This document shows positions 1 through 7,015 of a stretch of DNA of 64,000 nt, in pieces; position 1 is the stretch's first letter, and the number at the start of each line of letters is the position of its first letter. The position numbers and the translations under genes were made by a program. The DNA is from CALDTK01 sp041744755 (GTDB lineage Bacteria > Bacteroidota > Bacteroidia > Chitinophagales > Saprospiraceae): assembly GCA_041744755.1 (NCBI GenBank), contig JBGTKC010000007.1, positions 1 to 64,000 on the forward strand, given 5' to 3'. The notes below the pieces were generated by a model that was not told the origin of the DNA, made no database searches, and worked only from the letters and a program-made list of their open reading frames with translations.

Positions 1-3000
1 GGTAATCGTGACGGTGCCGTTGAGCTGCGCCTCGATGTAGGGACTGCTCCCGAAGGGGAGGGCGATCTTGAGAAAAGTATTGGGTTTTAGCGTAAGCTGA
101 GCCGCCATGATCGGCACCCCGAACGGTCGCGTCGGGTCCACACTTACGCCTAGTTCGAGTCCGCGCGTGTTGAGGGCCGCGCGGTAGAGGAGGTGTGTGC
201 CCGTGTCCGCGATCGGCATCTGGATACGCCCGACGATGCCGGCCTCGAGGTCGCGCGTCTGGATGAGCGCCGCGTACAACGTGTCGATGGTCACGCCCCA
301 GCCGTCGATGTGGGCGCTATTGTCACCAACGACATTGTACGCCGCCACCCGGAAGCTGATCGCCGCCGGCGCGAAGTCGATGATGAAGTGGTCCACGCCC
401 ACCGTCGCCGGCGGACCGTCACCGTCGAGTTGGTCCGGCATCCGCATCATGACCCGCGGAATGTAGATCCCCTTCCAGGTGTCGCGCGCGCGGCCCTCCG
501 CCGGCCAGCGGTAGCCCGTCGGCACGTCCATGCCCGTCGGGTTTTCGCGGTCGGACAGGTCCACCCATAGGCTGCTCTCCTCCCAGGTGAAGTTGTCGGC
601 CCCCGGCGCGATGAAGGATGGCATATTCCCTTCCACCAGCAGGTCAAACCCATCCTGCACGCAGACCTTCGCCCGCAGCGAGGCCGTCACTTTCGCGTCC
701 GGATCGGTGATGGTGGTGGTGTCCGGGAGGATGATCGAGCGGTCGAACTCCAGCTCGCCGCGCAGTTGCAGGCAGGTCATGCCCGAGCAGTCGAACTCCG
801 CGTAGGTGATGTTGGTCGAGTCCGACGCCGCCCCGCCCGAAATCTTGAAGACGATGTCCTCGCCGGGATTCAGCGGGATGTCCTGCGGGACGTACAGCCT
901 GCCGCCCGTACCGAGTCCAGATGGCTTAAAGCACCAATCGCCGATCCCGAGTCCGATGTAGCCCCCGAACTCGGGCAGCTCCAGCGAGCAGACGATGTCC
1001 AGGTCGGCCGCCGTCGGCGTGAAGTCCATAGCCACGATCCCGAGGATGGCCTGGTAGCCGCCCAGCTCCCGGTCGAAGCCAAGTGGTAGGCCGATGGCCC
1101 GCCGGTCCGTGAGCCCGCTCACGAGTCGCTCGGCACCGGAGATGGCCGCGTTGAGCAATCCGAGTTGGTCCGGCGAGACGGAGGGCACCGGATTGGAGGA
1201 GCCCAATCCCGTCCCCGCGATGATGTCGAAGGGCATCGGGTCTTCCACCGCCTTGGCGCTCCCGGCAAAGGCTTCGCCCGCGCCGTTGATCCGGATGCCG
1301 CTGAAGTTGACCATTACCCGCAGGTCGTTCATGAAGGGCATGTGGATGGTTCCGCTTCCGCTAAAACCCGACCCGTCGCCGCTCACTTCCGTGGGGACGA
1401 GCGTGAAGCGCCCAAGGCGTACACTATCCCCCACCAGGAGAATACTGCGCGGCGAGGTACTGGCCGGTAAGTCGGTCACACAGGTGCTCTCGCACTCGCT
1501 GTCGTCGGGCGTCGTGGCCACGGTGGGTGTCTCACCGCCATCGCGACCGCCCGCCCCGATGCGGAAGCGCCGCGTGGGACTGTCGTGGTAGCTGCGTCCG
1601 GCGGCGAGGTAGCCGTTGGCGGGCACGGTGTAAGTGATGTCCTTGAGCCAGACCACGCGCCAGTAGTAGGTGCCGGTATCGGTGACGCTTATGCTAAAAC
1701 GCATCTCGCGGTAGAGGGCCGCCGCGATGGCGTCGGCGGATTGGTCGAGGTCAGTGAGCCGCAACTCGACCTTCTGCCCGCCCACCATTTCCGCCTCGCT
1801 GAAGTCACGCCCGCGAGCCACCTGCACCACGTAGGCCTCGAACACCCCGCCGACGCTCTCGTAACCGACCACCTCCGAACGCTCGGCGCGGATGAGGTTG
1901 AGGTGTTCTGGCAGGAGTTGACCGGGGGCCTGGCCACTCTGCCAGACGAGGTTGACGGTGCCCGGAGCGATCACCTCCTCGTCGGCCGGACTCGCCAGGC
2001 GCGGACGCGGCATCCCGTGGACGAAGTTCTGCGGGCTGCTGGCCCCGGTGTAGGTGGCCCCGCTCGCCGAGCGCATCGTGCTGGACGTGTTCCACGAATA
2101 GTTGCCGCCCGCCTCGAGCGGACCGATGGCCGCGGTCTGCTCGGCCTCGAGATTGAAGACGAAGTGGCTCGCGCGCTCGCGGGTCACGGGATGGCCCAAC
2201 AGATTTTCGAGGTAGCCATGTGGCCCGAGCCGCGTCCAGACGTTGCGATCGGCGCGGCTGTAAGTCGGCCCCCCGTTTTGCGAAAGCGTAAAATCGAAAT
2301 CGAAGCGCCGGTACTCGTCGCACAGTGGCTCTACCTGGGCCACGCAAGGCGTAAAGTTGAAGGGAATGGTATCGCCAGTTAGTGGATAGCGCGCCGTGAG
2401 TTGGTAGTCCGGTGAGTCACAGTCGCCGCTACCGCCCGCCGAGCCGTAGGTAAAGACGTGCACCTGCGAGTGTCCCCCTTGCGGGAAAACCAGCAGATCG
2501 TCCGCCTCGAAGGCCGTGACGCGCACGGCGTACTGGTGCCCCGGCACGAGCCGGTAATCCGTCGCGTCGAAACCGTAAGTGTAACTCAGTTCGCCGAGCC
2601 CAAAATCGTCCGTCTCGTAAATGGCCGGCACCCCCGAACTCATCAGCTCAATGGTGGCCAATTCCGGCAGCACCGCCTGCTCGGTGAGGTCGACGACCTT
2701 GAGTCGGTAGCGGATGTCGTAGCCCCCCGAAAAGCCATTGTACGCCCAGCTGATGAACACGTCCTCGTCGCCGTCCACGACGTCGATCACCTCGTTGTGC
2801 TCGGGCGTGAGCAACTCCGCGTACCCTGGGTCGGCAATCTCGAAAATCGTACAGATCTCGGGCGCGCCGTTGATGTTGATCCGTGCGCCAGTCGCAAAAT
2901 CGTAGGCACGAATACACAAGCTGTACTCCGCCGGCGGCAGCATCTGGAAGCGGAGGATGGCGTCGAGTTCGGTAGCGTTGACGCCCGTCACGTCCTCCTG

Positions 3001-3348
3001 GGTGAAGCGCAGATTCAACTCCCGGAGCGTGCCCCCGTCGAAGTCGCGCGTGTCCATCGGCTCGAGGCGAATGGGCACCGTCGGCCGGAAGGCCGGGTCC
3101 ATGGCCGCGAAGACGCTGCCGCCGCGGCGGATGGTGGCGAGCACGTAGATCTCGCGGGCCGCGGCGCCGGTGTTGGTGAGCGAGATAAAGAGGTCGCCGT
3201 TGTCGGCCAGGTCGCGGTAGTAGTCGAAGTTGTTGGGGTGGGGCGGAGCGAGTTCGATGGTGCCCTCGAGACCCTGGGCCAGCGCACTAAGCATGCCCGT
3301 TGCGCCCAGCAGCAGGAGGAAGAATAGACGGTAGAGGGGGAGTTTCAC
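1..3348 (-). CDS. Large secreted fibronectin-like repeat protein (C-terminus beyond window)
   Basis: An open frame runs from a GTG at 3348 to the window edge, giving at least 1116 codons with no stop. The N-terminus is a clear signal peptide (KLPLYRLFFLLLLGA, cleaved near ALAQG). The rest is beta-rich and extracellular in character. Two stretches resemble fibronectin type III modules: one around residues 180-240 with ISWAYNGFSGGYDIRYR, the other beginning PRLASPADEEV with LVWQSGQ. The gene starts 12 bases after the stop of the upstream barrel gene, so the two are very probably co-transcribed and may form a surface complex (inference). Two to four copies of the dispersed hairpin motif lie inside (84, 1353, 1686, 2275). 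The exact family is not recognised. Long surface proteins of this build are common in Bacteroidota. Confidence 0.75.
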   Translation of the reverse strand, partial: MKLPLYRLFFLLLLGATGMLSALAQGLEGTIELAPPHPNNFDYYRDLADNGDLFISLTNTGAAAREIYVLATIRRGGSVFAAMDPAFRPTVPIRLEPMDTRDFDGGTLRELNLRFTQEDVTGVNATELDAILRFQMLPPAEYSLCIRAYDFATGARININGAPEICTIFEIADPGYAELLTPEHNEVIDVVDGDEDVFISWAYNGFSGGYDIRYRLKVVDLTEQAVLPELATIELMSSGVPAIYETDDFGLGELSYTYGFDATDYRLVPGHQYAVRVTAFEADDLLVFPQGGHSQVHVFTYGSAGGSGDCDSPDYQLTARYPLTGDTIPFNFTPCVAQVEPLCDEYRRFDFDFTLSQNGGPTYSRADRNVWTRLGPHGYLENLLGHPVTRERASHFVFNLEAEQTAAIGPLEAGGNYSWNTSSTMRSASGATYTGASSPQNFVHGMPRPRLASPADEEVIAPGTVNLVWQSGQAPGQLLPEHLNLIRAERSEVVGYESVGGVFEAYVVQVARGRDFSEAEMVGGQKVELRLTDLDQSADAIAAALYREMRFSISVTDTGTYYWRVVWLKDITYTVPANGYLAAGRSYHDSPTRRFRIGAGGRDGGETPTVATTPDDSECESTCVTDLPASTSPRSILLVGDSVRLGRFTLVPTEVSGDGSGFSGSGTIHMPFMNDLRVMVNFSGIRINGAGEAFAGSAKAVEDPMPFDIIAGTGLGSSNPVPSVSPDQLGLLNAAISGAERLVSGLTDRRAIGLPLGFDRELGGYQAILGIVAMDFTPTAADLDIVCSLELPEFGGYIGLGIGDWCFKPSGLGTGGRLYVPQDIPLNPGEDIVFKISGGAASDSTNITYAEFDCSGMTCLQLRGELEFDRSIILPDTTTITDPDAKVTASLRAKVCVQDGFDLLVEGNMPSFIAPGADNFTWEESSLWVDLSDRENPTGMDVPTGYRWPAEGRARDTWKGIYIPRVMMRMPDQLDGDGPPATVGVDHFIIDFAPAAISFRVAAYNVVGDNSAHIDGWGVTIDTLYAALIQTRDLEAGIVGRIQMPIADTGTHLLYRAALNTRGLELGVSVDPTRPFGVPIMAAQLTLKPNTFLKIALPFGSSPYIEAQLNGTVTIT

Positions 3349-3360
3349 GGGGCGGGGGTC

Positions 3361-5046
3361 TTAGAAGGTGAAGCCGTAGTTGAGGTGGGTGCGCAGTTCT
3401 CGAAGGCGCCGCGCCGGCACGGGACTGCTGGCCGTGATCTGGTTGAGGCGAAGGCCGAGCGTGCTCGACTTGCCAATACGGTAGGAGAGATTGACGCCGA
3501 GCGAGAGCACGCCGCCGTCTGCGGTTTCGGCCACGCGCCGCACGGTGTAGTCGACGTTGACGCCGGTGGTGAGGGCTTGGTCGAGCCACCCGGCCGAAGC
3601 GCGGACGCCCATTTGAAATTGCGACCGGGGACTCGTCTCGCTCAGGTTTTGGCGAAAGCCTACTGTGCCCGTGACCGAGAGATTATTGGCCTTCCAGCTC
3701 CGGCCGCCGCTGAGGCGCATGCTGTACTGGTTGCTGCCGCGCCGCTGGCCGTCGGTGCCGTTGAAGGCCAGTTCGCGGTAGTCGGCGCTGAGGGCGAAGT
3801 TGAGGGTACCGTCTTCGAGGCGCTTGCGGTAGCGGGGCGCGAAGGAATAGGTAGCGGTTTGTTGGCCGAGGCGCAGCGTGTCTTCCACCACCAGCAGACC
3901 ATCCTGAAGCTCGGTCGAGAAATTGTAGTAGCGGCCGCGTAAGGAGAGCTCCTCGGACAGTTTTGCCGAAAGGCTCACCGACCCAATCGTGCGGCGCCGC
4001 GTGCTCGGCAGCAGGCCGGAGAGGTTGTTGCGCTGCCTGCCGAGTTGGGTCTCGATGCGGACGCGCTGCTCGAAGAGCCCGAAGTTGATCCGCGCCGAGA
4101 GCCGCTGGATGTCGTTGGTGAGGTAGGGCGTGCCGAGCGAGCGGAAGGAGGGATCGACGCGTTCGAAGTCGAGGCTTGCGCCAAAACCCGCGCCGGCGTA
4201 GGCGACGCGGTAGTCGTGCGCGAGGAAGGCGCCGGAGGTTTCGTTGACGGCCACCAGTTTGCCGAGGACATCGACGAGGGCGCGATCGGTGGCGAGGGTG
4301 TCGCGCTCGACGTCGTTGGTGACGAGGCTCAGGGCCGTCTCGCCGTTGACGCTCACGCGCTCCGCGATACGGAAGGCGAAGGCGGTGCCGAGACCGAGAT
4401 TGTCCGCCGGCGGGGGTACGGGCGCGTCACTCGGCAAATCCGCATCCTCCCGCCGGCGATCCTCGATGCGGGTCACGTTGAGGTCGAAGAAGTTGGCGTC
4501 CGTCCCAACGCCGACGCGCGCCGCGGTAAGGTTGCGGTGGTAGGGCTCGAAGAGTTCGGCGCCCTTGACCAGTGAGTCGAGTTGGAGCAGTGGCGTGCGT
4601 AGTCGTCCCCGCAGGGCCGCGAATCTGAACTTGCCCGGATTGAGTTCGAGGCCGACGCCGAGGAAGGTCTGGCCGGCCAGCAAGTACTTGCCCATCGGCA
4701 CGCTGCGGTGGCCGAGGTGGAGCGTGGCCCAGCGGTAGGAGGGGCTGATGCCGAAGTACTGAAACGGGTTGGAGAGGCTGCCCTGCTGGTCGCGGTAGGT
4801 GACCGACACCGGGATGGCAAAATCGCCGTAGCTCAGGTTGAGGCTCCCGGACAGGACGTAGGCGAAGGGGCTGGTGCGGTCGGCGCCGCCGTCGCCGCGG
4901 GAGTAAGCCGAGAGCCCGGCCCCGAGTCTCCCGTGCGCCTGCCAGGAGGCGTCGGCGAGGGACTCGATGGTTTGGGCGTGGAGTGCAGGGGCGACGCAGA
5001 GTAGGGCCCCGAGGAGGAAGATTTGATGGAGTTTGAGCTTGGGCAC
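3361..5046 (-). CDS. Outer-membrane beta-barrel protein, 561 aa
   Basis: The protein has a signal peptide (LHQIFLLGALLCVAPALHAQ) followed by alternating hydrophobic/polar strands typical of an outer-membrane barrel, for example VSVTYRDQQG, YRWATLHLGH and SLNLSYGDF. It ends in an aromatic residue (LNYGFTF), as barrel proteins often do. The start is GTG at 5046; an in-frame TGA two codons upstream excludes a longer protein. The next gene starts 12 bases downstream and is also GTG-initiated, so the pair looks like one unit: barrel plus giant secreted protein. Three hairpin-motif copies lie inside (3646, 3960, 4173). The substrate or partner is unknown; an export or anchoring role for the downstream protein is inference. 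Confidence 0.75.
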   Translation of the reverse strand: MPKLKLHQIFLLGALLCVAPALHAQTIESLADASWQAHGRLGAGLSAYSRGDGGADRTSPFAYVLSGSLNLSYGDFAIPVSVTYRDQQGSLSNPFQYFGISPSYRWATLHLGHRSVPMGKYLLAGQTFLGVGLELNPGKFRFAALRGRLRTPLLQLDSLVKGAELFEPYHRNLTAARVGVGTDANFFDLNVTRIEDRRREDADLPSDAPVPPPADNLGLGTAFAFRIAERVSVNGETALSLVTNDVERDTLATDRALVDVLGKLVAVNETSGAFLAHDYRVAYAGAGFGASLDFERVDPSFRSLGTPYLTNDIQRLSARINFGLFEQRVRIETQLGRQRNNLSGLLPSTRRRTIGSVSLSAKLSEELSLRGRYYNFSTELQDGLLVVEDTLRLGQQTATYSFAPRYRKRLEDGTLNFALSADYRELAFNGTDGQRRGSNQYSMRLSGGRSWKANNLSVTGTVGFRQNLSETSPRSQFQMGVRASAGWLDQALTTGVNVDYTVRRVAETADGGVLSLGVNLSYRIGKSSTLGLRLNQITASSPVPARRLRELRTHLNYGFTF

Positions 5047-5384
5047 GGGTCACCGGGGGGATTGGTGGTGACGAAGCTCTTACGGGTGGGGGATGGGATT
5101 TTGGGGTGATATATAAGTGGGGGCGGTGGGTATGTCGGCGGCGTTCAAACCTGGAAGTAGCATCGCCTACAGCGTCCTACATTGCTGTGTTCCATTTTTG
5201 GGACGATGTGCTTTGGTATAGGAGTCGCGTCTGCGACGCTTATCGCAAAGGCACTGGACTCCGCAAAGGGCGCAAAAGCTCGTGCTCTGTGGAGAGGACG
5301 CCAAAAAGGGTATCTACCCCCGCCATGAACCGCCTACGCGCCAGCGCCTCCAACACTTTCCCCTTCCCCTTCAACGCTGATCGC
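5047..5384. other. Intergenic region between the barrel gene and the metallopeptidase gene
   Basis: There are 338 bases without a convincing gene. The region must hold the promoter of the leftward barrel/giant-protein unit and the 3' end of the leftward metallopeptidase transcript. No clear terminator hairpin or TAnnTTTG box was found by eye. Confidence 0.5.
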
Positions 5385-6860
5385 TCACCGCGCCTTCGCC
5401 AGCGCCACCGTCTCCCCAAATCTCAATATCCGATCGTACTTGATCGTCTCCAGCAGCTTGTCCAGGCCGGCCTGCCCCTCCACCACGAACACGATCACCG
5501 CACTCCGTGAGGCCTCGTCGTAAAAACTGTAGTGAAAGTTGCGATCCGTAGGCAGGCGCACGGCGGCCATGTCGGCGTAGCGGCTCCCGAGCTCGGTCCA
5601 GCGCTGCTCGCGCTCGCGGTCGATGATGACCACCTTCGTAAGCTGCGGGTAGCCCATCGTCTGCTGCGTGGCACTGTTGCGTAAGGGCGCGCGCAAGTAG
5701 CTCGAGCTCACCTTGAAGCGCTGCATAATCGCCTCGGAGTAGCCCGTGAGCGTCGCATCGTTCTCGGTGTCGACGTAGAGGCCCATACTGCTCACCAGTA
5801 CCGCGAAGTCACGGTCGGCGTCGGGGAAGGTTTTGGCGAAAGCCGTAATCGCGGCCTCCACAAAGGCGCGATCAATCTTCTGGTGCTCCCGCAAGTAAGC
5901 CTTCACGAGCGGATAGAGCGCGTGCGCGTAGCCGTCGATGAACTCGTCGGCGTACCAGGCAGCCGTGTCGATGCGACCGTTGAGCTGCTCGTAGGCCCAG
6001 CCGTTGCCGATGGCCGTGGCCAAACCCTCGTTGAAGTAGCTGTAAGCGTGCGTGGCGTACGGGCTCTTCGACAGCATGAACCAGTTATCGATCGCCGTCT
6101 GGAGTTCGGCCGGCTGCTCGTCGTAGATCGAGTGACACATCTCGTGGACGCTCACGCCCAGCGTTGCGCGATAATCCTCCGGATTCTCGGCCAGGTAGCT
6201 GCACACCAGCGTGTTGCCCATCGGCACGGCCACACTCACGCCACTCGCCATCGGCAGCGGGACGAGCGAGGTCACGAAGGGCACGTCCGTCGGCCAGGGT
6301 GTCCCGTAGAATTGCGTCACCTGATTGAAGAGCATCCCGACGCGATCGGCGTAGGCATCGAGGAAGCGCTCAGTCCGTTCTGCATTCGCGCGCTGGGGTT
6401 CGGACACGAGGCGGCGGTAGTAGGGGGCGGCTTTCGCCAAAACCTGAAACAGGCGCCCGTGCTCGGTGGCCGACAGCAGGCCGACACTCCGCTGGCTAAA
6501 GTCCGCGACCGAGCTTGCCGCCGAGCTCTGCATCCACAGCAGGTCCATCACCGAACGCGAACGGTAGCGCCGCCGCGGCAGATCGGGTCGGCGGTAGCTC
6601 ATCGACAGGTCGATGTCCCGAAATTCGCTGACGGTTTTGGCGAAAGCCGCATCCCCCGCCGTGGCCTCGGCGATGAAGGCGCGGTACGTCTGCGAGGTGT
6701 GCTCCCCGCCGGCGGCCGTATGGACGAAGTGCAGGACGCACAGCGCCTCCGAGGTAGAGTAGCTGAAGTTGGGTAGCTGGGCGGACTGCGCCTGCGACAA
6801 TCCGCTGCCGGACAGGCAGATGAGCAAAAGGCAAAGCAGGCGATTGGGGGGAATCGGCAT
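5385..6860 (-). CDS. Secreted HExxH zinc metallopeptidase-like protein
   Basis: This is a 491-residue protein with a signal peptide (LLCLLLICLSGSGLSQAQ). Residues 239-243 read HEMCH, an HExxH zinc-binding site. Residues 277-281 read NEGLA, placing a glutamate about 35 residues after the second histidine, which is the spacing expected of a gluzincin. It is therefore probably an exported zinc peptidase, although the rest of the sequence is not one I can assign to a named family. The arrangement SVHEMCHSIYDE followed by YFNEGLATAIGNGWAYE is family-like and internally consistent. Three hairpin-motif copies are in frame as AFAKT (twice) and VLAKA, at 6634, 5830 and 6429. Substrate unknown. Confidence 0.65.
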   Translation of the reverse strand: MPIPPNRLLCLLLICLSGSGLSQAQSAQLPNFSYSTSEALCVLHFVHTAAGGEHTSQTYRAFIAEATAGDAAFAKTVSEFRDIDLSMSYRRPDLPRRRYRSRSVMDLLWMQSSAASSVADFSQRSVGLLSATEHGRLFQVLAKAAPYYRRLVSEPQRANAERTERFLDAYADRVGMLFNQVTQFYGTPWPTDVPFVTSLVPLPMASGVSVAVPMGNTLVCSYLAENPEDYRATLGVSVHEMCHSIYDEQPAELQTAIDNWFMLSKSPYATHAYSYFNEGLATAIGNGWAYEQLNGRIDTAAWYADEFIDGYAHALYPLVKAYLREHQKIDRAFVEAAITAFAKTFPDADRDFAVLVSSMGLYVDTENDATLTGYSEAIMQRFKVSSSYLRAPLRNSATQQTMGYPQLTKVVIIDREREQRWTELGSRYADMAAVRLPTDRNFHYSFYDEASRSAVIVFVVEGQAGLDKLLETIKYDRILRFGETVALAKAR

Positions 6861-6945
6861 CTGGGGCGAGGATCATTGGGCGCGTGGCGGCAAGAACGCC
6901 ACAAAGCGGCGGCTTATGGCCAGGGGGCCGGATTATCCACAAAAA

Positions 6946-6980
6946 AGGCCCCCGCCTTACACACTGTAAGGCGGGGGCCT
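6946..6980 (-). terminator. Rho-independent terminator of the M16 protease gene
   Basis: A perfect 16-bp inverted repeat (AGGCCCCCGCCTTACA at 6946-6961 with its complement at 6965-6980) has a 3-base loop. Read on the minus strand it is followed by a run of T (A run at 6941-6946). It lies about 35 bases past the stop of the leftward M16 gene, exactly where an intrinsic terminator is expected. Confidence 0.9.
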
Positions 6981-7015
6981 CTTAGAGGCGTGGCGCAGAG
7001 GTGTGAGGGTCAGAC

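Noticed and set aside
541..555. GTTTTCGCGGTCGGA, a partial motif match
   Set aside because: The stem does not pair and the loop is not GNNA.
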